DNA of 64,000 nt from positions 113,584 through 177,583 of the forward strand of contig NZ_FPKW01000008.1 of assembly GCF_900114875.1 (NCBI RefSeq). Reading direction: 5' to 3'. This DNA comes from Chryseobacterium limigenitum (GTDB taxonomy: Bacteria > Bacteroidota > Bacteroidia > Flavobacteriales > Weeksellaceae). Both the position numbers and the translations under genes were made by a program. Shown piece after piece: positions 26,860-35,772 of this stretch. The notes under the pieces are model-generated. The model saw only the letters and a list, made by a program, of their open reading frames with translations. It was not told the origin of the DNA and did not search any database. Each line of letters begins with the position of its first letter. The first letter of the stretch is position 1.

Positions 26860-27141
26860 TTATTGATATTTAATGTTAATTTTATCATAGACTTCAGTAA
26901 ATTTAATTTTTTCCAGATCTACATCATTAAAGTTTTTTTTGACAGCGATGTATTTGCCCTTTTTTTCTAAAAAACTTCTGAATGATCCCTCTTCTGCTTT
27001 ATAAAAAAAACTTTCTTTTCCAAAAGGAGACTCTAATGCATATTTGTTTTTATCTGATAATTTAGAGTCTGGGTCATTTCCCTTTAAAACTTTACTAAAA
27101 GAATTTCCAAGAAGAGGATTATTTAATATTTCTAAACTCAT
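26860..27141 (-). CDS. small protein upstream of the zincin toxin (possible adaptor)
   Basis: About 93 residues from MSLEILNNPLLGNSFSKVL. I prefer this start to an ATG at 27192, because that ATG and the next 17 codons lie in a hairpin terminator. The protein is charged, without signal or membrane segments, and ends in KFTEVYDKINIKYQ. Its stop is two bases from the toxin start, so the two are coupled. Possible roles are a loading adaptor, chaperone or N-terminal toxin partner; none is proven. Confidence 0.5.
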   Translation of the reverse strand: MSLEILNNPLLGNSFSKVLKGNDPDSKLSDKNKYALESPFGKESFFYKAEEGSFRSFLEKKGKYIAVKKNFNDVDLEKIKFTEVYDKINIKYQ

Positions 27142-27164
27142 TGTGTGATTTTTTGGTGTTAGAT

Positions 27165-27192
27165 AAAAGGCAGAGTTTTTAGGCTCTGCCAT
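27165..27192 (-). terminator. terminator after the 168-residue gene
   Basis: Minus strand: GGCAGAG, CCTAAAAA, CTCTGCC then TTTTAT. A seven-base-pair stem with T run that ends the operon entering from 33 kb and separates it from the toxin genes, unless there is read-through. Confidence 0.7.
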
Positions 27193-27217
27193 TTATTAAT
27201 ATGAATTGTTTGTCGGA

Positions 27218-27724
27218 TTAAGACAGCCTGTCGAGTTCATTTTTATTGACTTCAATAAACTCCTGCAGGTATGATTTTAAAAGATCCAAAAAGCTTACTT
27301 TATCGTTTTTAAGTAACCAAAGCATATAATGATGGGTGTTTACCTTTACGATTGATGTTTTAGGATTGCCGTCGCTATCTAAAATGGGTTCTTGATTTTC
27401 AGTGTCGACGACAGGAACGAGAATTCTTTCGAAATTCTGATCTCTTAAGCTCGACCATTCTTTTTCTCCGATTAACCATTCCGGAGTGGGTAATTGAGAG
27501 GGTTCGATCTCGTTCGTTATTTTATCTCTTAAAACTTGTTTGTAAAAAAGATATGTTCTTGGAAGGTCCGTATCTATTACCATTTTATTAATCGTAATAA
27601 AACGATTGAAAGAAGGAAGTAACGGATGTTCTGATATCTGAATTTCTGCTAAATTTACTGTTACAGAATTGATTTCATTTAATAGTTGCTGTACCTCTGT
27701 AGGTATTACTATTTGTTCATTCAT
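27218..27724 (-). CDS. uncharacterised protein of the tail-island minus-strand operon
   Basis: 168 residues, acidic, without signal or membrane segments. Not recognised. It contains LPTPEWLIGEKEWSSLRDQNF and a C-terminal helical stretch (NTHHYMLWLLKNDKVSFLDL). Last gene of the operon 1217-residue protein, fibre-like protein, this gene. By position it could be a fibre chaperone or assembly factor, as small genes often follow phage fibre genes, but this is speculation. Confidence 0.55.
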   Translation of the reverse strand: MNEQIVIPTEVQQLLNEINSVTVNLAEIQISEHPLLPSFNRFITINKMVIDTDLPRTYLFYKQVLRDKITNEIEPSQLPTPEWLIGEKEWSSLRDQNFERILVPVVDTENQEPILDSDGNPKTSIVKVNTHHYMLWLLKNDKVSFLDLLKSYLQEFIEVNKNELDRLS

Positions 27725-27788
27725 TGTTTTGAATTTTGGTGATTTTAATTAAAGAGAATAACACAGAAATGTTATATAGGTAAATATT

Positions 27789-29375
27789 TTAAAATTTATA
27801 GGCTTCCTCCAATACTGTTTTTACTTTAACGGAAGAGCTGTTAGCATTAAGTCCTTTTAATCCAATAGATAAAGGAATATCTTCTGGAATGATTTTTTGT
27901 ACAGATTGAAATATTTGGGTGGCATTATTAAAAGCCGTATTATGACTTAAACTCATGCTAACCATATTATCTCTTTTTGAAATGACAAAATCTATACGAA
28001 TTTGATTAAAGCTAGGAATGCTATAGATCGGTACGGATGATTGCTCATTGATTGATTTTCTAACATCTGCCCAGTTATTACCTTCAATTGTAATTTTCAA
28101 AGAAACTAAAGCATCAATAGTTAAACTATTATTATTGTTAGCATTCATCAATCCTATTAATGCTCCTCCATATAGATCTATATTTCCGGTTAAGATCATA
28201 TAGCCTTTTAAAGAGAAATTATCTGCTCCGGCAAAGATTTGGTTTGATTTTACAGAACCTACAACTGAAAAATCTGTTGCTAAAGGTTTGTTGGCCGCAT
28301 TTGTTGCAAAATCCAGCGTAGCTCCATTAATCTGCATTACATTGTCTGCCTCTGATTGAGTATGGGCGATTTTGTTCCATGTAAGTGCATTAATATCAAT
28401 AGAATTAGCATTGCTTGTAATTATTATATTATTAAGTCCGCTAGTTTGGGTGATTGCAACACCATTAAATATTTTAATTCTATATTCGCCATCTGTAAAA
28501 GTGTTTGGCTTAAACCAGATAGAAATCAAATTGGCATCACCATAGGTAATTTGCGAGTTGGGAATCACCTTTTCAACTCCTGATACGTTATTCACAAGGC
28601 TGATTACGGAAGAACTTGGATTGATGTTAAGATTGGCACCGTTAATTGTTACGAAAACTCCATAATTCACGGATTTTACAATGTTAGGAAATACGTTGGC
28701 TACGCTCATCGTGTTCGTAGTCCAACCTCCATTCATGGCTGTTTTCCATGCTGTTCTTTCTGCTTCTGTCATTTGATTGGGGATTCCTACCATCATGTTT
28801 CTGCTGTCTATAACTGCATTTACGCCATTTATATTCTGTACCACGACCTTATTGAAATTAGCTGTATCAGAGTTTTTATTAGGCAGTCCGGTCACTGTAT
28901 ATGGATTTCCTAATGTATTGATTGAAAAAGGAGCATGAAGCGTATGGCTTCTTGCAGAACTGTTTGATAAATCTGCATTCATCATATTTTTCCCGAGATC
29001 TCCGGCCGGTAATTTGGCAATATTTCCATTGTCATCCAGTCCGATGATTTTTGGATAATCCTGAGCATTTCCTTCCGTTGTAGGAATCTCTAGTTTTTGT
29101 TCTAATTTTTCTCTTGTATCGACATTGTATTGAGCCTGACTCGCAATTCCTTCCGCAATAAGCTCCTGATTGGTAATGCTTATATGGCTGTCTGCCAGTT
29201 CTAAAGGAATTGTTCCATCAACTACAGCATGGGTTTTTAAATCTCCATTGGCATCAATCGCATAGTCTGTGTAAGTAGCTGCACCTGGTGCAGCTACTTG
29301 GTAAATTACATTAGTTTCTCTTGATTCAACAGGAGGTAATGCATTTACCCTTATAATTTTTCCTATATTGGACAT
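27789..29375 (-). CDS. tail-fibre-like protein, third member of the fibre family
   Basis: 528 residues. From about residue 130 it parallels the fibre at 49757-51442: DLGKN, an ITGL/VTGL strand, the motif NGGWTTNTMS present in both, GANLN and a YRI-IxNGVA strand. The N-terminus differs (MSNIGKIIRVNALPPVESRE) and looks like a phage structural-protein module. Coded opposite to the structural operon, downstream of the 1217-residue gene. A receptor-binding or display role is inferred from the paralogy. Confidence 0.65.
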   Translation of the reverse strand: MSNIGKIIRVNALPPVESRETNVIYQVAAPGAATYTDYAIDANGDLKTHAVVDGTIPLELADSHISITNQELIAEGIASQAQYNVDTREKLEQKLEIPTTEGNAQDYPKIIGLDDNGNIAKLPAGDLGKNMMNADLSNSSARSHTLHAPFSINTLGNPYTVTGLPNKNSDTANFNKVVVQNINGVNAVIDSRNMMVGIPNQMTEAERTAWKTAMNGGWTTNTMSVANVFPNIVKSVNYGVFVTINGANLNINPSSSVISLVNNVSGVEKVIPNSQITYGDANLISIWFKPNTFTDGEYRIKIFNGVAITQTSGLNNIIITSNANSIDINALTWNKIAHTQSEADNVMQINGATLDFATNAANKPLATDFSVVGSVKSNQIFAGADNFSLKGYMILTGNIDLYGGALIGLMNANNNNSLTIDALVSLKITIEGNNWADVRKSINEQSSVPIYSIPSFNQIRIDFVISKRDNMVSMSLSHNTAFNNATQIFQSVQKIIPEDIPLSIGLKGLNANSSSVKVKTVLEEAYKF

Positions 29376-29405
29376 TTTTTGTGATTTTTTTAGTTAATAA
29401 TTGAT

Positions 29406-32400
29406 TTAAAGCCAGTCTCCTGTAATGATTTTTTCTGTTGTATTGTCTTGAATTCCAAGAAGGTTTTCATTCTTCTCGAAATTGAATTTATCTTTAGTAA
29501 TAACTTCAGAAGGAACTTCAAAATCATCAGGGTTTTCTGTTGTAAATGGTAGTGCGTGAGCCACTTTTAATCCGATACTTTCTGCCTGAAGAATATTTAA
29601 AGTAGTTGGAAGTCTTGTTAACCATGCTTTTCCTTGTTTAATACCTTTTGGTTCTTTCATTTCATCAACAATAGATAGATACAGTTCATCACCAATTACA
29701 GGAACTTCACCGCCGTTCCAGATTTTACCTGTTGCCAGATAGAATTGTACGACATCTTCAAAGCCCGGGCGAACGGTTGCTACCACTCTTGCCATACCAC
29801 TTTGTAGAAAAGCTCTGAATAAAGGATCTGTATTTTCAGCTTGATATAGATCTGTCCAGTTTTGTTTATTTCCCCAATAATATGGGTACAGATAATAAGA
29901 AAGGTTTTCCCATTCAAACGCCTGTTCCATGAATTTCACAAAAGCGGTGTATTTATCTAATTTAGAAGTTAAGTTCGTTTCATAATCTGTAAACGTACTT
30001 CCTTGAGTTAATCCTGTTAAACCATATCCATGAGTAGAACCAACAGCTCTATCTGCCATATAAGAAATACAGTTTTTACGTAATACTGTGTTTTCAATCT
30101 GTCTGTAGAAATTAGGGTTTGAATCTTTGATTACTACAGCTTTGTTTTGTTCTTCGGAAAGTTTATTATTGTATTCTACTAATGCTTCTTCATAGGCAGT
30201 AATGATTGCGTTGAAGGTTTTTCTTAACCATGCATTTTTATATTCAGGTAATATTGCCAAATAGATGATGACAGCTGAAACCTGACCATGTTGAGCAACA
30301 CTAAAATACGAAACAGGCACTTCTTGTGTATAATTAGGCATAGGCTTTATAACGCCTAATTCGTTAGCTACTTGTTTATTATTAGCCACTGTAATAGCTT
30401 GCCATCCTTGTCCCAAATTATTTTCTGGACCAAATTCAGCTTCATATCCTATATTTATCTGTGAATTTGTAGTGTAGTATCCTTCAGGGATTTGTACTTT
30501 TTCTACCGTTGATTTTGTGAATCCACCCTCTTTAGAATTGTTATTTGTAGCAAATGCAACTCCTACTGTTTTGGTTTCTTCCGGCTTATTATCAATTTCG
30601 ACATTATATTTACTGATCCAGTATTTTAATACAGCTTCATTACTTAAATAAGAATAATCTTTCATTGGCATAGCTGAAGAAGTTCTTGGGTCTTCAGGCT
30701 TTACCAAAGAAGTTTGATTGGCACTTTTATCTATAGCCATTCCTAGAAGATGCAATTTAGCAGGCTCAGGAATCATAAATTCAAACATCATTCTTTTACC
30801 ATAGTTGTAAATCTGATTTTTCATCAATTTATCAACCCATCTGTAAACTCCGACTACATGTTTGTCGCCTTTTCTGTTGTCTAAACCATGAGAGTTTGTT
30901 TCTTCAAATTCTTCAATGATTTTCTCAATTCTTTCTTCGTGTACTTTATTGACAATCCTATCCATAGCTCTTGATGTAATATCCTGAGCTTGTGTTGTTG
31001 CCTGTCTTGTACTTTCTTCTTTAGATTTATGGTTTGCATAATTTGCCGCGATTCCGGTACTAAAGTTAGCATTTCCGCCCGGAGTTTTCCAAGATGCATC
31101 AAAATGACCACTTATGCCAATATCTGTTGCTTCCTGCATCATTTTTGAAATCTCGCTCTGCATTTCAAAACGATTGGCGGTCGTGGTATCATTAATTTGC
31201 TCTCTTTCAGTATCAGAAGATGTGGTTGAAGTATTTTCGCTTCTTCTTAATCTTCGTGTAGATTTTTCGCGATACTCTCTGGCCATCACGTTTTCGATGT
31301 GAGCTACTTCACCTTCAACATAGGCATGAGTGCTTTGTTCTACTTTTAAATAATCGGCAACACCAATATTTTTGAAGCCAAATCCTGATGGGATGAAATC
31401 TTTTTCATCATCAATGATTTCAGGGTTTTCATTTTCGTCAACTTGAAGGGCAAAATCTCCAGATACACAATATCTAGGACTTAATCCTCCTGTGCCAAAC
31501 TCCGTAACCTGACCATTTGTAAAGGCAACTTTAATTCGAATCGCAGAATCCTGAATAGTACTAAAATCTAAGCCCTGATTATACATATCTTTTAAAAAGA
31601 TCGTATTGCCTGTTTTGGATTTTACATAATAATCTCCAAAAATCTCTGTATTTGTATTATTTGGTGTTAAAGCATACGAAACGTAGCTAATATCCCAAGA
31701 TGCATCCGGAACAGTTAATGATAAATCAAGGACATATGATTTGTAGAGCGGTCTCGTACAGATCTGATAAATAAACGGAAAGGTTAGAGTTTTTGCTGTA
31801 GGTATAATTATTCCTCCAATACTCGTATAGCTTTCTTCATTAGCTTGTGTGTTTTCAACAATAACATTATTTAGCTTTTCTACATTTTCATTAATTACTG
31901 ATGTTAATTCTAAAAATGTGTTTTTGCCCTCCAATAGATTGTCTAGATCGCTCGTATCATCTCCGGCAGCGCGTCCTGAAATATTTTGTGGGTCAAATTT
32001 ATGTCCTAAAACATCGAGAAGAGTTTCAACGTTCTCTGGTTTTAAAGATGTGACAAGGTTTTCTGCGCTTACTTCGTCTCTGAAAGTAAAATCAAATTTA
32101 GGAAGTGTAGGGTAGGGAACTGTTTTAGGTTGTTGGCATGGATCTTTTGGATCATACTCTGTTCCTGGAGGTCTTACTCCGCAATATTCCTCCCTGGCGG
32201 CTTCAACGGCTTCGTTGTAGGCGGTGATAATCGGAGCAATTTGTCTCTGATATGCTTCATCCTGAGACTGATATTCTGCCTGATATTCTTTATTGTACTT
32301 TTTTTCTACAGCAGATAGGTTTTTCTTTAAACCTTCAATTCTGCTCAGTTTCATTTTTGCAGAAGAGATTTCTTGTTGCTGTCTCATTTCCTCACTGGGA

Positions 32401-33059
32401 TAGCTTTCTTTAGGCTCGTTTGAAGCCATTTTTGAAACTGACTGAGAAACGGGAAGTGTTTCTTCATCCAACATTAATTCTTTAGGAAGTACAACTCTTG
32501 CATTTAACAGGATTTTTGTTTCATCTTCAGTATTTGAAGGATTTCGAAGCGTATGCAGTGCCAGGATCATTTGCATTATAACTTCTTTAATGTAGAAATC
32601 CTTTTGAGTAACAACCTGATAAATAAGGTTGTTCCATAATACAACATCACTTGGAACGGTGTATTGAGTGGCAAGTACTTCGTCTCTTTTGCTTACAAAT
32701 TCCTGATAGGTGCATGTACTTTTATTTCTGGCAAGCCATGATGCAAAATCATAGATAACTTTATAAGATCTTTTAAATGAATCTAAGTTATTGGTTGGTT
32801 TGTCCTTAGAAATACACTCTGCTGTAGGTTCGTAAGCGGTTGCGCGTTCCTGTAAGAGTTTTCTTTTGGTTCCGGTTCCTTCTGTGACGGGTTTGTAGAA
32901 TTTGGTGTCATCTTTTAGCTCTTCAGGAATAAGTACAAATCTTTTGTCCTGTCCTTTTTCGTCTGAAAGTTGGGGACTTCTTAAGCTCACAAATCGAAAT
33001 AATGTTTGTGTAGGTGTGTTTTCTACTGGTAATCCAGTAGGGTTTTCGTTATTGGCCAT
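29406..33059 (-). CDS. 1217-residue uncharacterised tail-island protein
   Basis: Large soluble protein without signal peptide. Residues about 235-300 are rich in Glu, Lys and Gln and likely helical or coiled coil. About 660-800 is a striking segment with TTSSDTEREQINDTTTANRF, SKMMQEATDIGISGHF, SRAMDRIVNKVHEERI and NQIYNYGKRMMFEFMIPEPA. The C-terminal third resembles structured globular sequence (WGNKQNWTDLY, FRAFLQSGMARVVATVRPGF). I do not recognise the family. Its promoter carries the island dyad, so it is probably made with the tail particle, as a structural component or cargo. Confidence 0.6.
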   Translation of the reverse strand: MANNENPTGLPVENTPTQTLFRFVSLRSPQLSDEKGQDKRFVLIPEELKDDTKFYKPVTEGTGTKRKLLQERATAYEPTAECISKDKPTNNLDSFKRSYKVIYDFASWLARNKSTCTYQEFVSKRDEVLATQYTVPSDVVLWNNLIYQVVTQKDFYIKEVIMQMILALHTLRNPSNTEDETKILLNARVVLPKELMLDEETLPVSQSVSKMASNEPKESYPSEEMRQQQEISSAKMKLSRIEGLKKNLSAVEKKYNKEYQAEYQSQDEAYQRQIAPIITAYNEAVEAAREEYCGVRPPGTEYDPKDPCQQPKTVPYPTLPKFDFTFRDEVSAENLVTSLKPENVETLLDVLGHKFDPQNISGRAAGDDTSDLDNLLEGKNTFLELTSVINENVEKLNNVIVENTQANEESYTSIGGIIIPTAKTLTFPFIYQICTRPLYKSYVLDLSLTVPDASWDISYVSYALTPNNTNTEIFGDYYVKSKTGNTIFLKDMYNQGLDFSTIQDSAIRIKVAFTNGQVTEFGTGGLSPRYCVSGDFALQVDENENPEIIDDEKDFIPSGFGFKNIGVADYLKVEQSTHAYVEGEVAHIENVMAREYREKSTRRLRRSENTSTTSSDTEREQINDTTTANRFEMQSEISKMMQEATDIGISGHFDASWKTPGGNANFSTGIAANYANHKSKEESTRQATTQAQDITSRAMDRIVNKVHEERIEKIIEEFEETNSHGLDNRKGDKHVVGVYRWVDKLMKNQIYNYGKRMMFEFMIPEPAKLHLLGMAIDKSANQTSLVKPEDPRTSSAMPMKDYSYLSNEAVLKYWISKYNVEIDNKPEETKTVGVAFATNNNSKEGGFTKSTVEKVQIPEGYYTTNSQINIGYEAEFGPENNLGQGWQAITVANNKQVANELGVIKPMPNYTQEVPVSYFSVAQHGQVSAVIIYLAILPEYKNAWLRKTFNAIITAYEEALVEYNNKLSEEQNKAVVIKDSNPNFYRQIENTVLRKNCISYMADRAVGSTHGYGLTGLTQGSTFTDYETNLTSKLDKYTAFVKFMEQAFEWENLSYYLYPYYWGNKQNWTDLYQAENTDPLFRAFLQSGMARVVATVRPGFEDVVQFYLATGKIWNGGEVPVIGDELYLSIVDEMKEPKGIKQGKAWLTRLPTTLNILQAESIGLKVAHALPFTTENPDDFEVPSEVITKDKFNFEKNENLLGIQDNTTEKIITGDWL

Positions 33060-33225
33060 TCTGTAAGTTTGGTTTTAATTAATTTAAAAAAGTTAAGATT
33101 CGAAGGCTCTTTTTATTAGAGTTACTTCAGATTGTGCCTAATTTTTTAAGTGGTTTCCGGCGAAATTTCCCACACGGATTTTTAATTTTTCATCTTTATT
33201 GTAATTTTTAGTTGATCGGGATTTT

Positions 33226-33371
33226 TTAAACACAGTTCTGGCTGTTCAGCATTTTGTGAATGGTGAATTCAAAGGTGTTTTGTGAACTTTAAATGATTGT
33301 TTGTCTGTGTTTTATTGTTACTTCAAAAGTAGTGTTGTAAAGCGACAGAACTTGACGTGTTTAAAATTTTT
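33226..33371 (-). repeat. promoter and leader repeat, copy 1
   Basis: About 145 bases covering the dyad promoter and first part of the leader of the 1217-residue gene. It is similar along its whole length to 33583-33717: shared blocks include GTTCTGGCTGT, TGAATTCAAAGG, TTTAAATGATT and ACTTCAAAAGTAG. The remaining leader to 33059 holds no gene I can support. Confidence 0.65.
33324..33358 (-). promoter_or_regulatory. dyad promoter of the 1217-residue gene operon
   Basis: Minus strand: ACGTCA-AGTTC-TGTCGC (33342-33358), ten bases, TACTTTTG (33324-33331). This predicts a long 5' leader of about 260 bases before the start codon at 33059. Confidence 0.75.
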
Positions 33372-33372
33372 A

Positions 33373-33543
33373 TTAATAAATTTCTTCTTCTAAAGTGTCA
33401 TTTTCGAAATCTTCTCTGAAAAAATTTTCAATATCATCGAGATAGTTTTCATAGTCTATCTCTGCGTTTTCGATGTCGCTCCATTCTACGGTGTAGAGCT
33501 CTTCATCAAAGGTTATATCTGGATTGTGATTGGGTGCTTCCAT
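33373..33543 (-). CDS. small acidic protein
   Basis: About 56 residues from MEAPNHNPDITF, with a very acidic C-terminal half (IENAEIDYENYLDDIENFF). A start further upstream would lie in the leader repeat, which is not open in its other copy, so the ATG at 33543 is preferred. Unrecognised. It has its own dyad promoter and so probably belongs to the tail-island regulon. Its acidity would suit a DNA-mimic or anti-repressor, but nothing demonstrates this. Confidence 0.5.
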   Translation of the reverse strand: MEAPNHNPDITFDEELYTVEWSDIENAEIDYENYLDDIENFFREDFENDTLEEEIY

Positions 33544-33582
33544 GTCTTGTGTTTTGGTAATTTGGTTAAAATTTGAATAGAG

Positions 33583-33717
33583 TTCTGGCTGTCCAGCATT
33601 TATAAATGTTGAATTCAAAGGCGTTTAAAAGTTTTTAAATGATTATGTTTTGTGTCTTTGTTGATACTTCAAAAGTAGCCCTCAAAAGCGACAAAACTTG
33701 ACGTGTTTAAAATATTT
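33583..33717 (-). repeat. promoter and leader repeat, copy 2
   Basis: Second copy of the promoter-leader block described at 33226-33371, here about 40 bases before the small acidic gene. Conserved leader sequence outside the promoter suggests a functional 5' untranslated region or a recent duplication. Confidence 0.65.
33670..33704 (-). promoter_or_regulatory. dyad promoter of the small acidic gene
   Basis: Minus strand: ACGTCA-AGTTT-TGTCGC (33688-33704), ten bases, TACTTTTG (33670-33677), the consensus form of the island promoter. Confidence 0.75.
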
Positions 33718-33726
33718 TAGAAAAAT

Positions 33727-33957
33727 TTATGATTTTCTTTTTAGATATTTTCTGATCAGAATGAAAAAGAGAATTGACGTAAAAAGTGCAATTATCCCTG
33801 AATATAAGACATTCCCGATTGGCATATATTTGTGACCGTCTTCTGTAATTGAAGGATTTAAAAAATCAAATAAAAAATATAAAATGACATAACCAAAAAT
33901 GAAAAATAATGTACTCATAAAAAGAGATGTGAATGTTGCTTTCATTTTGTTATTCAT
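33727..33957 (-). CDS. small two-helix membrane protein, holin candidate
   Basis: 76 residues with two hydrophobic helices (about 9-31 and 50-69), basic termini (MNNKMK and RKYLKRKS) and a short polar loop. This is the size and topology of a class II holin, and it lies just after the patatin gene and near an M15 endopeptidase in a tail island that needs a lysis system. Sequence alone cannot prove holin function; many small membrane proteins look like this. It probably shares the patatin transcript. Confidence 0.45.
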   Translation of the reverse strand: MNNKMKATFTSLFMSTLFFIFGYVILYFLFDFLNPSITEDGHKYMPIGNVLYSGIIALFTSILFFILIRKYLKRKS

Positions 33958-34019
33958 TTTAATTTAAAAATCAAATATAATTTAAAAAGCTTATAATGGT
34001 GTGTTATAAGTAAAAAAGC

Positions 34020-35057
34020 TTATATTTTATTTCTGATTAGTTTCTGAACAATTTGGTTCAGGGTTTCTCGATTATCATCAATATAGCTCAGTCCGGCCTG
34101 GATCAGATTTTCGATATTGGATCTTCTTACGTTATCCATTCCGGGAGAAGCATTTTTTAAGGATGGATTTAAACGATAATAATTTTTCTGATTTCTTAAA
34201 CCTAAAGTTTGAAACATTTGACAAAGCTGATAATCAACAGTTTCTGCATTGGCGGACATTAAAATATCAATAATTGGATTTACCCAGCCTATTTTTCCGG
34301 CCTTTTCAAGCTTTTTGAAAGAATAAGTTTTTGCTTCAATTCCTGTTCCGATCGATACAACAATCATATCGTTTACCATCGGATGATTTGCTTTCTGATG
34401 ATTTTTTAAAACTTCAGCAAACGGAATTTTTCTCGCTTCGGCATAAGCGCAAAGAGCCGGATTATTGGCAAACATTCCGCCATCAATTAAGCTGAAAATC
34501 TGCCCATACATCGATTTTATCTGAACCGGACTAAAATAAGTCGGCGCTGCTGAAGTTGCTCTGCAAACATCTTTTACATAAAAATTATCTGTGCTGATTT
34601 TGGCTTCCCAGGAATTGAAAAGTTTAGCTCTTCTGTTTTCGATGTCATAACTTGTTATTAAGCAGGGTTTTATTAATTCTTTTAGCTCAAGATGTCCAAA
34701 AAAATCGTTCAGGTTTTTTTCAAGCGCTTCCTGAGAGATCTTTTCATTAAGCAAACCGAATGGATTGATCAATTTCTCCCAAAAAGAAACCTGGAATATG
34801 TCGCCACCTTTTTCAGCGTATAATTCCAGTCCTTTTTGGATGGAATATTTTGCTTTTCGGTGTTCATCGGGGCATAGAATAATAGACGCAATAAGCCCTC
34901 CCGTACTGCTTCCTGCAACAAGGTCAAAATAGTCTCCAAGTTTTGCGCTTGGCTTATCATAATACTGAAGCTGCTCCTCTATGTAGCGTAGAATAATACA
35001 GGTGATAATGCCTCTTATTCCGCCTCCGTCCAAAGAAAGAATTGTTGTCTTTTTCAT
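34020..35057 (-). CDS. patatin-like phospholipase
   Basis: 345 residues from MKKTTILSLDGGGIRG. All patatin signatures are present: oxyanion DGGGIRG (residues 9-15), nucleophile elbow VAGSSTGG, ATSAAPTYFSPV and the catalytic Asp in LIDGGMFANNP. No signal peptide, so the product is cytosolic unless released. Patatins serve as CBASS effectors, toxins and lipid-remodelling enzymes; here a dyad promoter upstream and holin- and endolysin-like genes alongside suggest a lysis or cargo role within the tail island. A start 18 codons upstream lacks support. Confidence 0.85.
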   Translation of the reverse strand: MKKTTILSLDGGGIRGIITCIILRYIEEQLQYYDKPSAKLGDYFDLVAGSSTGGLIASIILCPDEHRKAKYSIQKGLELYAEKGGDIFQVSFWEKLINPFGLLNEKISQEALEKNLNDFFGHLELKELIKPCLITSYDIENRRAKLFNSWEAKISTDNFYVKDVCRATSAAPTYFSPVQIKSMYGQIFSLIDGGMFANNPALCAYAEARKIPFAEVLKNHQKANHPMVNDMIVVSIGTGIEAKTYSFKKLEKAGKIGWVNPIIDILMSANAETVDYQLCQMFQTLGLRNQKNYYRLNPSLKNASPGMDNVRRSNIENLIQAGLSYIDDNRETLNQIVQKLIRNKI

Positions 35058-35181
35058 GATGTTTTTGGTTGGTTTTTTACATTTATTAACAATTTTAGAT
35101 AACGAAACCAACAGTTTTTTATAATTAACTGTTGGTTTTTAGCATTAAAATACCATTGCTTTTAATGTTTTTCTTGTAAAG

Positions 35182-35216
35182 TAAAGGTAGGAGGAGGTGG
35201 CGACAGAACGTGTCGT
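35182..35216 (-). promoter_or_regulatory. dyad promoter of the patatin gene
   Basis: Minus strand: ACGACA-CGTTC-TGTCGC (35200-35216), ten bases, TACCTTTA (35182-35189), one mismatch to TAnnTTTG. The leader before the patatin start is about 120 bases. Confidence 0.65.
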
Positions 35217-35245
35217 ATTAAAAATTAATTTCAAATAAAAGAGAG

Positions 35246-35746
35246 TTAAAAGATGATATAATTTGATTTGTCGCGAGGCATTTTAGCAAGTGTTCTCCAG
35301 CTCGTTTTTATCATTCCTTTTTTGGTTGGAATATTCTTTTTTTCGAAGTGGGGAAGGTCTTTGAAGGTTTTCCAGTTTCCGCCCCAATCCCAGCCGTATT
35401 TGGCGAAAATTTTCACACACTCGTACCAATCGGCAACCTTGTCGTTGTCCCAGTCTTTTACCGTGTCCCAGCTTGCTGTTTTTCCGTCGATCATTAAGCA
35501 AATATCAACAGCAAGACCATAATTGTGAATACTTTGTCCGGCTTTGGCGTTGGTTACTTTTTTTCCGCTCGTAATTCTTCCGATGGCGTATAGTTTTTCC
35601 TGTTCTTCAAAGCTTCTTAATCCTTGTGTGATTCTTATTTTTGCTCTTCCGGTAAGGGCTTCATCGCAATCTTTAATGATTTGCTTCACTTCCTCCCGAA
35701 CGGCGGGGTGAAGTTTTTCTATTCTCTGTAAAGTCACTTTATCCAT
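35246..35746 (-). CDS. M15 family peptidoglycan endopeptidase (endolysin-type)
   Basis: 166 residues from MDKVTLQRIEKLHPAVR, no signal peptide. VanY/M15C zinc site: QSIHNYGLAVDICL (SxHxxGxAxD: His and Asp ligands) and DLPHFEKK (third His), with WDWGGNWK between, as in T5-like L-alanyl-D-glutamate peptidases. Its promoter carries the island dyad, and no secretion signal is visible, so it most likely works as the endolysin that frees the tail particles and would need a holin. Confidence 0.88.
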   Translation of the reverse strand: MDKVTLQRIEKLHPAVREEVKQIIKDCDEALTGRAKIRITQGLRSFEEQEKLYAIGRITSGKKVTNAKAGQSIHNYGLAVDICLMIDGKTASWDTVKDWDNDKVADWYECVKIFAKYGWDWGGNWKTFKDLPHFEKKNIPTKKGMIKTSWRTLAKMPRDKSNYIIF

Positions 35747-35772
35747 AATATAAATTTTGTGGTTTTGAAAAA

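Noticed and set aside
35271..35300. Further dyad site at TTTGTCGCGAGGC
   Set aside because: Only one half-site, inside the M15 coding region, with no -7 box ten bases on.
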